The position numbers and the translations under genes were made by a program. A DNA stretch of 32,079 bases from Parabacteroides sp. (GTDB lineage: Bacteria > Bacteroidota > Bacteroidia > Bacteroidales > Tannerellaceae): positions 1 to 32,079 of the forward strand of contig DXRF01000002.1 in assembly GCA_019411205.1 (NCBI GenBank), written 5' to 3'. This document shows positions 22,830 to 30,847 of this stretch, piece by piece (within the stretch, counting starts at the first letter, position 1; every line of letters starts with the position of its first letter). Below the pieces are notes generated by a model. It ran no database searches. It had not been told where the DNA came from and saw only the letters and a list, made by a program, of their open reading frames with translations.

Positions 22830-24119
22830 ATGGCAACAAAGAAATTACATTTTGAGACATTGCAGGTTCATGTAGGGCAAGAGCAGGCCGATCCTGCAAC
22901 AGATGCGCGCGCCGTCCCTATTTATCAGACAACATCTTATGTGTTTCATGATTCACAGCATGCAGCAGACCGTTTCGGCCTTCGTGATACCGGGAATATT
23001 TATGGTCGCCTGACCAATTCGACACAGGGAGTTTTCGAAGCACGTGTCGCCGCTCTCGAAGGAGGAGTGGCAGGTCTGGCGGTAGCTTCCGGTGCGGCAG
23101 CCGTCACATATGCCTTGCAAAATATACTTGGGGTGGGCGATCATATTGTGGCTGCCGATAATCTCTATGGCGGTTCCTTCAATCTGATTACGCATACACT
23201 GGCAGGTCAGGGTATTACTCATACGATTGTAAACGTAAACGACTCGAAGGCGTTGGAGGATGCCATCCAGGAGAATACGAAAGCGGTGTATGTCGAGACG
23301 TTCGGCAATCCCAATTCTGATGTTACCAATATCGATGCTGTGGCGGAGGTGGCTCACCGTCATAATATTCCGTTGATCGTGGATAATACGTTCGGTACGC
23401 CGTACCTGATCCGTCCGATCGAGCATGGGGCTGATATTGTCGTTCATTCTGCCACCAAATTTATCGGCGGACATGGATCGAGCTTGGGAGGCGTGATTGT
23501 AGACAGTGGCAATTTTGACTGGAAAGCAAATGCCGATAAGTTTCCGACTTTGGGCAAACCGGACCCAAGCTATCATGGGGCGATCTTTGCCGACGTGGCA
23601 GGTCCGGCAGCTTTCGTCACTCGCATCCGGGCTGTCATTCTGCGTGATACAGGAGCTACGATCTCGCCTTTCAATGCTTTTATCTTACTGCAAGGTTTGG
23701 AAACACTATCTCTCCGTGTGGAACGTCATGTTGCCAATGCTCTGAAAGTCGTCGAGTATTTGTCCAAACATCCGAAAGTAATCAAAGTGAACCATCCGGC
23801 TCTGCCTACTCATCCAGATCATGAACTCTATAAAAAATATTTTCCGAAAGGTGCCGGAAGTATTTTTACTTTCGAGATCGAAGGTGGGCAGGATGCTGCC
23901 TGGAAGTTTATCGATTCGCTGGAAATATTTTCCCTTCTTGCCAATGTGGCTGATGTGAAGAGCTTGGTGATTCATCCGTATACGACTACCCATTCTCAAA
24001 TGACTCCGGAAGAGTTGGCCAAGCAGCATATCACACCTTCTACTGTGCGCCTGAGTATCGGTACCGAATATATCGATGATATCATAGATGACCTGGATCA
24101 GGCTTTGGCACAGGTTTGA
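22830..24119 (+). CDS. metY: O-acetylhomoserine aminocarboxypropyltransferase (sulfhydrylase)
   Basis: A 429-residue PLP enzyme of the Cys/Met metabolism family (cystathionine gamma-synthase type). It condenses O-acetyl-homoserine with sulfide to form homocysteine, feeding methionine synthesis. Signatures are YGRLTNST at 58-65, the SGAAAVTYAL cofactor-phosphate region at 87-96, the VDNTFGTPYL loop at 184-193 and the PLP lysine in HSATKFIGGHG (Lys210). Length of about 430 and an insertion between the lysine and the C-terminal half separate this group from the shorter (about 390) MetB/MetC enzymes. It diverges from an Lrp/AsnC regulator gene, a likely local regulator. Confidence 0.92.
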   Translation: MATKKLHFETLQVHVGQEQADPATDARAVPIYQTTSYVFHDSQHAADRFGLRDTGNIYGRLTNSTQGVFEARVAALEGGVAGLAVASGAAAVTYALQNILGVGDHIVAADNLYGGSFNLITHTLAGQGITHTIVNVNDSKALEDAIQENTKAVYVETFGNPNSDVTNIDAVAEVAHRHNIPLIVDNTFGTPYLIRPIEHGADIVVHSATKFIGGHGSSLGGVIVDSGNFDWKANADKFPTLGKPDPSYHGAIFADVAGPAAFVTRIRAVILRDTGATISPFNAFILLQGLETLSLRVERHVANALKVVEYLSKHPKVIKVNHPALPTHPDHELYKKYFPKGAGSIFTFEIEGGQDAAWKFIDSLEIFSLLANVADVKSLVIHPYTTTHSQMTPEELAKQHITPSTVRLSIGTEYIDDIIDDLDQALAQV

Positions 24120-24150
24120 TGTGAGATGCCAATGTATTTTGGTTTAGAAA

Positions 24151-24176
24151 AAGGCCGGATGATATGATCCTTCCTT
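24151..24176 (+). terminator. Weak interrupted hairpin after metY
   Basis: AAGG-GGAT pairs with ATCC-CCTT across a 6-nt loop with a 2-nt internal mismatch. It lies in the 131-bp gap between the convergent metY and SPFH genes, where I see no gene. The lack of a U-tract makes this a tentative call. Confidence 0.3.
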
Positions 24177-24250
24177 GAACATAGGGGCAATCGTTTTGTG
24201 AATATCTGACAGGTATTCAAACTCATTTCAGATAGATGTGTAGATGATAC

Positions 24251-25150
24251 TTATTGATTTACCGGTGTCTCGTTGTTCTTAGCCAGTGAAACCAAGCCTC
24301 CTATAGCCCCTAAGTTCATGGTGTCGAGTGCCGAACTCGGTACGATTACCATTGATCCTTTTTCTTTTAAGCCTTCGAACAGCATATTCATCCCTCTGAG
24401 ATGTAGTGCCACTGGATTGTCGGTATATTTTTTACTGGCTTGTTCGAACTTTTCTGCGATCTCTGTTTCTGCGGTTCCCAAGATAACACGGGCTCTTCTT
24501 TCACGTTCGGCCTGGGCCTCTTTACTCATTGCTTCGGCCAGGTCTTGCGGAATGGCGATATCTTTGATACCGACAGTCTGGCATGTAATACCCCACGGAT
24601 TCGTATTTCTGTCTAAGACCTGTTGCAGATCTTCGGCTATCTTATCGCGTTCCTGCAAGAGATCCGACAGTTCGTGCTTACCGATGGTATCTCTTAGACC
24701 AGTCTGTGTGATATGTTCGATCGCTTTTTGGTACTCCTGTACTTCCAATGCAGCTTTTTCCACGTCCCAGACGGTCCAATATACGACTGCATCCACATTT
24801 ACCGGAACCGTATCTTTGGTTAGAGTTTGTTCAGCCTTGAACGCACTTACCCGTACACGCTGGTCGATATAAGTCGACACACTGTCTATAACCGGGATAA
24901 TCATAAAGGGGCCGGGACCTTTCAATCCGCTGTATTTCCCCATACGCAAGACTACCGCCCGTTCCCATTGGTCGGCAATACGGATTGCAGAAGCTGCTAA
25001 TCCGGAAAGAAGGAGCAGAAGGATGAATACCGGTATGTTTACAATCTGCGAAACATACAAAACGGCTGATACGATAACCAGTATCAGCAATACGGAAAGG
25101 GATATGGGATTAAACCAACCCTTGTTAATTACATTTGTTGTCATGTTCAT
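24251..25150 (-). CDS. SPFH/band 7 (slipin/stomatin-type) membrane protein
   Basis: A 299-residue membrane protein. Two adjacent hydrophobic segments lie at about 15-35 and 38-57, followed by an SPFH/band 7 domain (about 60-225; ERAVVLRMGKYSGLKGPGPFMIIPVIDSV, then RVRVSAFKAEQTLTKDTVPVNVDAVVYW) and a helical stretch rich in Ala and Glu (about 205-245) that would support oligomerisation. The sequence is of the prokaryotic slipin type, a family that forms membrane-associated rings and is linked with membrane microdomains. It overlaps the upstream GntR gene by 4 nt, so it is translationally coupled to it; no NfeD partner is adjacent, which is unusual for slipins. Confidence 0.88.
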   Translation of the reverse strand: MNMTTNVINKGWFNPISLSVLLILVIVSAVLYVSQIVNIPVFILLLLLSGLAASAIRIADQWERAVVLRMGKYSGLKGPGPFMIIPVIDSVSTYIDQRVRVSAFKAEQTLTKDTVPVNVDAVVYWTVWDVEKAALEVQEYQKAIEHITQTGLRDTIGKHELSDLLQERDKIAEDLQQVLDRNTNPWGITCQTVGIKDIAIPQDLAEAMSKEAQAERERRARVILGTAETEIAEKFEQASKKYTDNPVALHLRGMNMLFEGLKEKGSMVIVPSSALDTMNLGAIGGLVSLAKNNETPVNQ

Positions 25151-25530
25151 TGTTTTTTAGAAGTTTCAATATCCTTTAATTCTTGAATAACCTCGTCCAA
25201 GCTGAAGCCGTAACTCAGTACGACAGAAGAAAATTGTGTACAAATTTCTTTTAACTTGTCTTCCCGTTCTTTTTCCGGAACAACATGGTCCGTCTTGCTA
25301 ATAAACGTTCCGGTTCCTTGTTGAGTTTCTAAGATATTTTTGATCTCCAATTCTTTATAAGCCTTGGATACCGTATTTAGATTTACCTTCAACTCTACGG
25401 CAAGTGCTCTGACCGTAGGAAGCTGTTCTCCCAATTTGAGTTGCCCGGAGGCTATACCAAATCTGATCTGATCAATGATCTGACGGTATATTGGCATACC
25501 GCTGGAGTAATCTAATAAAAACTTGATCAT
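25147..25530 (-). CDS. GntR-family transcriptional regulator, YtrA-like
   Basis: A 127-residue short GntR protein. The winged HTH occupies residues about 10-75 (PIYRQIIDQIRFGIASGQLKLGEQLPTVRALAVELKVNLNTVSKAYKELEIKNILETQQGTGTFI), and the remaining about 50 residues are a short helical tail, the size and layout of the YtrA subfamily that usually controls ABC transporters. Here the coupled gene is instead an SPFH membrane protein. A perfect palindrome over its promoter suggests autogenous repression of the two-gene unit. The inducing signal is not indicated; YtrA relatives commonly respond to envelope stress. Confidence 0.92.
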   Translation of the reverse strand: MIKFLLDYSSGMPIYRQIIDQIRFGIASGQLKLGEQLPTVRALAVELKVNLNTVSKAYKELEIKNILETQQGTGTFISKTDHVVPEKEREDKLKEICTQFSSVVLSYGFSLDEVIQELKDIETSKKQ

Positions 25531-25557
25531 ATGATTTTATATTATGCTATATTAATA

Positions 25558-25579
25558 TTGTACTATTATTATAGTACAA
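25558..25579. promoter_or_regulatory. Putative operator of the GntR regulator
   Basis: TTGTACTAT (25558-25566) and ATAGTACAA (25571-25579) are perfect 9-bp inverted arms with a 4-bp A+T spacer. The site overlaps the downstream end of the -7 box and the expected transcription start of the GntR gene, the standard position for repression. Confidence 0.6.
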
Positions 25580-25606
25580 ATATACAAGAACAAATTATTT
25601 CACAAA
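25577..25606 (-). promoter_or_regulatory. Probable promoter of the GntR-SPFH operon
   Basis: On the minus strand TTTG (25603-25606), an 18-bp spacer, and TATATTTG (25577-25584), a perfect -7 box. The leader to the ATG at 25530 would be about 40 nt. Confidence 0.55.
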
Positions 25607-25894
25607 ACTTTTTATGGAAATTTTTAAGGTGGATGGATGAAATTTTTTGGGGAGGTCGTGCGCAGAATCTTGAGATTGCCGTTTGGGAAACTTATAGAAG
25701 GACGAAAGCTAAAATAGCTGTAAAATGTGATGTCTGTGTTGTGAATGGTTTTTGTTTGTATGTTATATGTCCTATTTTCGCTAATATAGTGACATCTGTT
25801 TACAGAGATGGATTTATTTATTTGTCAAGTCCACCTATTTCACCTGTGATCATCACTGTTTTTTGCGGTGAAATGTAGTATTTGGAGAAAATAA

Positions 25895-25927
25895 AAATCC
25901 CTGATAATCAATAATTATCAGGGATTT
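25895..25927 (-). terminator. Terminator of tRNA-Lys
   Basis: AAATCCCTGATAAT (25895-25908) and ATTATCAGGGATTT (25914-25927) form a perfect 14-bp stem with a 5-nt loop. In the minus direction it is followed by a T-rich run (TTTTTATTTT), so it is a strong intrinsic terminator for the tRNA gene. Confidence 0.8.
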
Positions 25928-25951
25928 GCTTGATTTTTCTTTTGTTTTCAG

Positions 25952-26024
25952 TGATCCGCCTGGGGTTCGAACCCAGGACCCCATCCTTAAAAGGGATGTG
26001 CTCTACCTGCTGAGCTAGCGAATC
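25952..26024 (-). tRNA. tRNA-Lys (anticodon UUU)
   Basis: A 73-nt gene that folds as a complete cloverleaf: acceptor GATTCGC with GCGGATC (one G-T pair), D-arm GCTC/GAGC, anticodon stem CATCC/GGATG with loop CTTTTAA (anticodon TTT), a 5-nt variable loop and T-arm CTGGG-TTCGAAC-CCCAG. The discriminator base is A, usual for lysine. CCA is not encoded and is added after transcription. It decodes AAA and AAG lysine codons. Confidence 0.96.
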
Positions 26025-26054
26025 ATCCTGTGCGTTACTTCTGTAATGCGGGTG

Positions 26055-26085
26055 CAAAGGTAGGGCTTTTTTTTATATATGCAAT
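26055..26085 (-). promoter_or_regulatory. Probable promoter of tRNA-Lys
   Basis: On the minus strand ATTG (26082-26085), a 19-bp spacer, and TACCTTTG (26055-26062), a perfect -7 box about 30 bp upstream of the mature tRNA 5' end. Confidence 0.55.
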
Positions 26086-26102
26086 AGCTGATGCAAATTT
26101 TT

Positions 26103-27251
26103 TTATTCTTTTGGGAGTGTTTTTTTCTTTTGGACCTTTGATAACTCGTGCTTCTCTACAAGAGACTGGTCCTCTTCCATAAGTATAAAACGTTTATAAT
26201 AAGAGAGGAAGAGGGTAGTCAGGGGAAGAGCGATGATTAAGCCGATAAAACCTAATAAAGTTCCCCAAATGGATAAAGAAAGAAGGATGATGGCTGGATT
26301 CAGGCCCATTGCCTTTCCCATAATGCGGGGAGTGAGATACAAATCTTGTATGCACTGCACGACGCAAAGGACGAAAATTCCTGATCCGAAGATCAGCCAA
26401 AAATTTTCTCCGGTCTCCGCAGCTTTGAGGAGACTCAGCAAGATCATCGGGATAATGCCGATCGTTTGCATATAAGGGATGAGGTTGAGGAAACCGATGA
26501 ATAGCCCCAGGATAACGGCCAGCGGGAAGCCGACGATCTTAAATCCGATGGCGAAGAGGATGCCGACACATAAGGCAATCAATGACTGTCCGCGGAAGTA
26601 GCGGTTCATACTATATTCGACATCGTCGGCCAACCCTTGGACAAAGGGACGGTAACGTTCGGGGATCAAACGGATCCAACCGTTGACAATCCGTTCGTAA
26701 TCCAACAGGATAAAGATGAAGTAGAGGAAGATGACAAACACGATCGTGATACTGAACAGGATGGAGAAAGTATTGGTCAGTACAATCCACATTTTGGGAG
26801 CGATCTGTTTGATTGCCTTTTCTATGTTTTCTTTACTCAGGAGCTGTGCCAACTGGTCCGGGTCGATATTCTTTTCCAGGTACTCCGCCCATGACTGCGG
26901 AATCATCGGAATATGTCCGTAGCCTTTGTTATGTTCCTGCATCAGCTCCAAAGTCCGGTTGAACTCTTGGGTGACAGAGGGGACGATCACGACACCCACC
27001 AGTGAAATCACCAGAAGGGTAGACACGAGAACGGCCAGGATAGACAGCACACGGCTTTTCAGTTTGACTTTATACTGGAAGAACTTGACGAACGGTTGCA
27101 TCATATAAGCCAGCAGCCAAGCAATCAGGAAAGGTAACAAAGCATTTCGCAGGACGGCGATCAGATAAATGATGCCGCTGATGACAGCCAGGCCGAACAG
27201 AATACGTGCCACCCTGTCGAATGTGAACGGTTTATCAAACAATGGGTTCAT
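26103..27251 (-). CDS. AI-2E family transporter (YdiK/TqsA-like permease)
   Basis: A 382-residue integral membrane protein of the AI-2E transporter (UPF0118) superfamily. Hydrophobic segments group as in the family: three near the N-terminus (about 15-95), a long polar region rich in charged residues (about 95-170), then four to five C-terminal segments, with the conserved GFLNLIPYMQTIG and the later GKAMGLNPAIILLSLSIWGTLLGFIGLIIALPL. Family members export or take up small molecules or ions, such as AI-2 or Na+/Li+; the substrate here is unknown. The start is ATG at 27251: the open frame extends 12 codons upstream but runs over the -7 box and a palindrome. It diverges from the PBP4-type gene. 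Confidence 0.9.
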   Translation of the reverse strand: MNPLFDKPFTFDRVARILFGLAVISGIIYLIAVLRNALLPFLIAWLLAYMMQPFVKFFQYKVKLKSRVLSILAVLVSTLLVISLVGVVIVPSVTQEFNRTLELMQEHNKGYGHIPMIPQSWAEYLEKNIDPDQLAQLLSKENIEKAIKQIAPKMWIVLTNTFSILFSITIVFVIFLYFIFILLDYERIVNGWIRLIPERYRPFVQGLADDVEYSMNRYFRGQSLIALCVGILFAIGFKIVGFPLAVILGLFIGFLNLIPYMQTIGIIPMILLSLLKAAETGENFWLIFGSGIFVLCVVQCIQDLYLTPRIMGKAMGLNPAIILLSLSIWGTLLGFIGLIIALPLTTLFLSYYKRFILMEEDQSLVEKHELSKVQKKKTLPKE

Positions 27252-27261
27252 ATTAATTTCA

Positions 27262-27281
27262 TATCTTTGTGGACAAAGATA
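27262..27281. promoter_or_regulatory. Palindrome of facing TATCTTTG boxes
   Basis: TATCTTTGT and ACAAAGATA form perfect 9-bp arms around a GG spacer, so a perfect -7 box is present on both strands: 27262-27269 (+) and 27274-27281 (-). A third copy on the minus strand lies at 27312-27319. These could be the divergent promoters of the AI-2E-type and DD-peptidase genes or an operator; no clear -33 elements were found. Confidence 0.4.
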
Positions 27282-27340
27282 ATGCAAACCGACTTATCTT
27301 CGTCTTTATGACAAAGATAAAATAAAGTTGAATAGAAAGG

Positions 27341-28822
27341 ATGATACGAAACAAAATAGTACTGCTTTGTCTGTTGATCTGCTTCCATTTGCTTGCCGGG
27401 GCACAGACTCCCGCTCCCGTCAAACGGTTATTGCAGGCCCCTTATATGCGGGGAGCTTCTTTTTCTCTGGTTGTGAAAGACGTGCAGGATGGAAGAACGG
27501 TCTATAGTTATGATACGGACCGTCTGCAATCGCCCGCTTCGGTGTTGAAAACGGTTGCCACGGCGACGGCGCTCGAGCTATTGGGAGAAGACTATCGATA
27601 TCCGACCACGTTGGAATATGACGGGATATTGGAAAACGGCACGTTGAAGGGAAACCTCTATATAAAAGGCAGTGGCGATCCCTCTTTGGGGTCTTCACAT
27701 TTCGCACCGGGACAGAACAAGTTTTTGGCAACCTGGATAGCTGCTTTGCAGAAGGCCGGCATCAAGCATATAACAGGATCGGTCATATCGGACGAAAGCA
27801 TTTTCGACACCGAAGGCGCCTCTATTAAATGGCTTCGGGAAGATATGGGAAACTATTATGCTCCTGGCAGTTACGGTATTTCTATTTTCGACAATATGTA
27901 TAGGCTATCGTTGCAGACTGGGGCTGTCGGGACGCGGCCGGTCCTGAAAGGAACGGAGCCTTACATCCCCCTTATCCAGTTTAAGAACTATCTGGAAGTA
28001 GCTCCGGTTTCGTCGGACAGCGCCTATATTATCGGTGCTCCGCTCGATGACGTGCGCTACCTGTATGGCGTCCTGCCTGCAAACCGGGAGGCGTATGTCT
28101 TGAAAGGAGATATCCCCGATCCAGCCTTATACTTGGCACGCTATCTGACGGGCCAGCTCCAGCAGAAGGGAATACGGGTGGACGGCCTTCCTTCTTGCTA
28201 CCGTATCGAGGTGGAGGAAAACCGATGGAAGAAGAGAGTGCGGAAAGAGATTGTCACGACCTATTCGCCTACTCTGCGGGAGATTGCAAACGTATGCAAC
28301 CATGTCAGTCATAACCTCTATGCGGATGCTTTGGTCAAGACAGTCGGCTTGCAATACAAACCGCGCAGGAACGAGGTGATCTCTTCGTTCGGCCGTGGTG
28401 TGCAGGTCGTGAAAGAATATTGGAAGAAGAAAGGTTTGGATATCTTTCCGCTCAGGATGAACGACGGTAGCGGCCTGGCTCCGGCAAATAAGGTGTCGGC
28501 CGGATTTATGGGAGAGCTGTTGGTCTATATGGCGACAGAGTCTGCCGTTTCGGAAGCCTTTATTGCCTCTTTGCCGCAAGCCGGGATAGAGGGATCGGTG
28601 CGTAATTTCTTGAAAGGATCGAAGTTGCAGGGAAAAGCCCGCCTGAAAAGCGGAGGTATTACGGGTGTCAGGAGCTATGCTGGCTATATTACGAAAGATG
28701 GAAAGACGTATGCGGTAGCCGTTTTCTCGAATAACTATTCTTGTTTGATGAGCCGGATGACTGGGGCTTTGGAAAAGTTGCTGTTGCAACTTTTTGATGG
28801 ACAATTGATAATGGACGATTGA
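27341..28822 (+). CDS. dacB: D-alanyl-D-alanine carboxypeptidase/endopeptidase (PBP4 family, peptidase S13)
   Basis: A 493-residue periplasmic low-molecular-mass penicillin-binding protein. A Sec signal peptide ends near LLAGAQ (about residue 21). Active-site motifs are SxxK as SVLK at 67-70 (Ser67 nucleophile), SxN as S323-H-N325, and KTG-type KSG at 436-438 (LKSGGITG). A roughly 150-residue insertion between the first two motifs is diagnostic of the PBP4 (DacB) class. It trims pentapeptides and cleaves peptide cross-links in peptidoglycan. The final residues (from about 486) lie inside an inverted repeat shared with the convergent gene, so the end of this protein may be under little functional constraint. 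Confidence 0.93.
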   Translation: MIRNKIVLLCLLICFHLLAGAQTPAPVKRLLQAPYMRGASFSLVVKDVQDGRTVYSYDTDRLQSPASVLKTVATATALELLGEDYRYPTTLEYDGILENGTLKGNLYIKGSGDPSLGSSHFAPGQNKFLATWIAALQKAGIKHITGSVISDESIFDTEGASIKWLREDMGNYYAPGSYGISIFDNMYRLSLQTGAVGTRPVLKGTEPYIPLIQFKNYLEVAPVSSDSAYIIGAPLDDVRYLYGVLPANREAYVLKGDIPDPALYLARYLTGQLQQKGIRVDGLPSCYRIEVEENRWKKRVRKEIVTTYSPTLREIANVCNHVSHNLYADALVKTVGLQYKPRRNEVISSFGRGVQVVKEYWKKKGLDIFPLRMNDGSGLAPANKVSAGFMGELLVYMATESAVSEAFIASLPQAGIEGSVRNFLKGSKLQGKARLKSGGITGVRSYAGYITKDGKTYAVAVFSNNYSCLMSRMTGALEKLLLQLFDGQLIMDD

Positions 28823-28876
28823 TAGTTGGGCTACGGCTGTACGATCTTATAATTGTTAACTGTGTCCGTTGTCAAT
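28802..28876. terminator. Inverted repeat between convergent dacB and LytTR genes
   Basis: CAATTGATAATGGAC (28802-28816) and GTCCGTTGTCAATTG (28862-28876) are imperfect 15-bp arms (13 of 15 paired). The left arm lies inside the last codons of dacB and the right arm spans the stop codon of the LytTR gene. It probably acts as a bidirectional 3'-end structure. Confidence 0.45.
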
Positions 28877-29585
28877 TGAAATTGAGTGACCGCTGCGCCA
28901 GGAACTCGACAAGCTTCGGTTTGTAGTTGTCGGAAATCGGGATATATTCTTTTCCGAACACGATCCGGTTCCGTTCTATCACCTTGATCTTTTCCGGCTG
29001 TACGATAAAGGAACGATGTACGCGGATAAAGCGGTTTGCCGGTAGCATCTCTTCCAGCGACTTCATGCTCATCAGTGAAAGGATGGGATGAGGCTCATCC
29101 TCGATAAAGATCTTGACATAGTCTTTCAGGCCTTCGATGTAGAGTATTTTGCGCAGTTCGACCTGTACCAGTTTGTATTCGGTCTTAATGAAGATAGACT
29201 CGATCTCTGCCGTCGGCACCTGCATATGCTCGTACCATTGCAACGCCTTGTTGGCCGCCTTGAGGAAATCCGGATAACTGATCGGTTTCAGCAGATAATC
29301 GAGGGCGTTCACCTTGTAGCTGTCGAGAGCGTACTGTTCGAAAGCCGTCGTAAAAATGATGCGGGTATCCGCCTCCAGTATCCGTGAAAATTCCATGCCG
29401 CTCAGCTCCGGCATCTGGATATCGAGGAAAAGCAATTCCACAGGTTGGGCGTTCAATACAGGCAATGCCTCGAGGGCACTGTTGAACTTTGCCGTGAGGT
29501 GGAGGAACGGAGTCTTGTTCACATAACTTTCCAGCAGACTGATTGCCAGTGGTTCATCATCGATGATTGCACACGTTAACGTCAT
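28872..29585 (-). CDS. LytTR-family response regulator
   Basis: A 237-residue two-component response regulator. The receiver domain (1-118) shows the acidic pair Asp9/Asp10, phospho-acceptor Asp55 in LLFLDIQMP, switch Thr80 and Lys100 in LLKP, all as expected for phosphorylation. A LytTR DNA-binding domain (about 135-237, IFIKTEYKLVQVELRKILYIEGLKDYVKI...RFIRVHRSFIVQPEKIKVIERN) follows. It is encoded just downstream of its LytS-type histidine kinase, 42 bp away on the same strand, and presumably forms an operon with it. ATG at 29585 is chosen because it begins the receiver fold directly (MTLTCAIIDDEP); the upstream codons add nothing recognisable. Target genes are not indicated; the MacB-type permease upstream is a candidate. 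Confidence 0.95.
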   Translation of the reverse strand: MTLTCAIIDDEPLAISLLESYVNKTPFLHLTAKFNSALEALPVLNAQPVELLFLDIQMPELSGMEFSRILEADTRIIFTTAFEQYALDSYKVNALDYLLKPISYPDFLKAANKALQWYEHMQVPTAEIESIFIKTEYKLVQVELRKILYIEGLKDYVKIFIEDEPHPILSLMSMKSLEEMLPANRFIRVHRSFIVQPEKIKVIERNRIVFGKEYIPISDNYKPKLVEFLAQRSLNFN

Positions 29586-29627
29586 AATTTGTTGTGTTGA
29601 TGTACCGGACAAAAATATAACAAATCC

Positions 29628-30704
29628 TTATGCCTGCAACTCTAACAGACAAACATATTCATCTCCTTTTTGCCCGTAAGTGAAAATATGATGTGACGGA
29701 TACAGCAATTCCAGCCGCCGGCTAAGGTTTTGCAACCCTATGCCGGAACCGCTCTTGTCCTGTCCGTTGTCTTTCGGGAAGTGGCTGTTGCGGATGGAAC
29801 AGACGATCCGTGTCCCTTCCTGGTGAATCTTCAGGTCGATAAAAGAGGGTTTGTTGTGGCTCACCCCATGCTTGAAAGCATTTTCGATCAGGGAGATGAA
29901 GAGGAGAGGTGCCACCTGGGTTTCAGGTGTGGCAGCCGATATGTCGGTAGTCAGTTTCACATGTTCCGGCAGGCGTATACGCATCAGTTCCACATAGTTC
30001 CGGATAAAGTCGAGTTCCTTCTCCAACGGAACCATCGGTTGGCTGCTGTCGTAGAGCACGTAGCGGAGCAGGCGGCTCAGGTCGTGCACGGCTTCTTGCG
30101 CTCTTTCCGGGCTGAAGGTGATCAGGCTGTAGATGTTATTCAATGTGTTGAAGAGAAAATGGGGGTTCAACTGGCTCTTCAGATTCTGCAATTCTGCTTC
30201 GGCACGGCTTTTCTCCAACTCCCGGCGGGACGATTCCATCTGATACCAGCTCCCGGTCATCTTGATGGCGACACTTAGCCCTGCCACCAGCATATACAGC
30301 ATGGCGTTCACCATAAAGAAACCGACTATCTCCTGCCATTCCCTTTCTGGCCTCGGATGCTCCCATTCGGGATGCGGGAGCAGTTCGAATATCAGGTGCA
30401 CGGCTTCCATAGCGGCGGCGATCAGCATGACATTGTACAGGAAGTATTTCCAGGGACGTTTGGCGAACAGGAAATGGTCGATCAGCACGAAATAGTTGGT
30501 ATAGAATACCAGCATGAACGATAGCGGGACGATTATGGAGCGTATATAGCTCAAGACCGTCACCGTCTGCGATTCGCGTCCGGTGAAGAAGAACGGCAGC
30601 CCGAAGAGAATGGCCCAGGCTGCGATATGTATGACGCCGCCCATCCCTTTCAACGGAGGGTGTGAAGGTGTGGTGAGGCCGATTGTGCCAGATTCGTTTT
30701 TCAT
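29628..30704 (-). CDS. LytS/YehU-type sensor histidine kinase
   Basis: A 358-residue membrane histidine kinase with a short extracytoplasmic part. Four hydrophobic segments lie at about 25-40, 50-72, 86-106 and 126-148. The His_kinase domain has the LytS-type phospho-acceptor NPHFLFNTLNN with His182, followed by the ATPase region: N box NAFKHGV and the glycine-rich GSGIGLQNLSRRL. It would phosphorylate the LytTR regulator encoded immediately downstream. A coiled coil (about 153-180, rich in Glu, Arg and Gln) connects the membrane part to the kinase. It lacks any recognisable extracellular sensor domain, so the stimulus is probably sensed in the membrane. Confidence 0.95.
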   Translation of the reverse strand: MKNESGTIGLTTPSHPPLKGMGGVIHIAAWAILFGLPFFFTGRESQTVTVLSYIRSIIVPLSFMLVFYTNYFVLIDHFLFAKRPWKYFLYNVMLIAAAMEAVHLIFELLPHPEWEHPRPEREWQEIVGFFMVNAMLYMLVAGLSVAIKMTGSWYQMESSRRELEKSRAEAELQNLKSQLNPHFLFNTLNNIYSLITFSPERAQEAVHDLSRLLRYVLYDSSQPMVPLEKELDFIRNYVELMRIRLPEHVKLTTDISAATPETQVAPLLFISLIENAFKHGVSHNKPSFIDLKIHQEGTRIVCSIRNSHFPKDNGQDKSGSGIGLQNLSRRLELLYPSHHIFTYGQKGDEYVCLLELQA

Positions 30705-30797
30705 ACAAGCGAAGATAGTGATTCTTTGTTGTTTTTATCTATTATAATTACCTTTCTTTCCTTATCCTTTTGTCTTTTTCTCTGTGATCCGTTGGTT

Positions 30798-30837
30798 GTC
30801 CGCTTGGTGGAGGCCGATCGTTCACTGCCAAGCGGAC
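30798..30837 (-). terminator. Stem-loop downstream of the ABC permease
   Basis: GTCCGCTTGG (30798-30807) and CCAAGCGGAC (30828-30837) form a perfect 10-bp G+C-rich stem with a 20-nt loop, 11 bp after the permease stop codon. No U-tract follows, so it is a possible terminator or 3' stabilising structure between the permease and the kinase gene. Confidence 0.45.
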
Positions 30838-30847
30838 TTATTCCGGC

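Larger units (their letters stand above)
25531..25951. promoter_or_regulatory. Gene-free region between GntR and tRNA-Lys
   Basis: About 420 bp without a credible gene. It holds the GntR promoter and operator (25558-25606), then about 290 bp of A+T-rich sequence, then the tRNA terminator (25895-25927). The only long open frame (25531-25878, plus) has no start signal, overlaps the operator, and shows no recognisable protein features. Confidence 0.6.

Noticed and set aside
25531..25878. 115-codon open frame in the region after the GntR gene
   Set aside because: It begins inside the GntR promoter and operator, has no start signal, and its sequence shows no domain or transmembrane pattern typical of a real protein.
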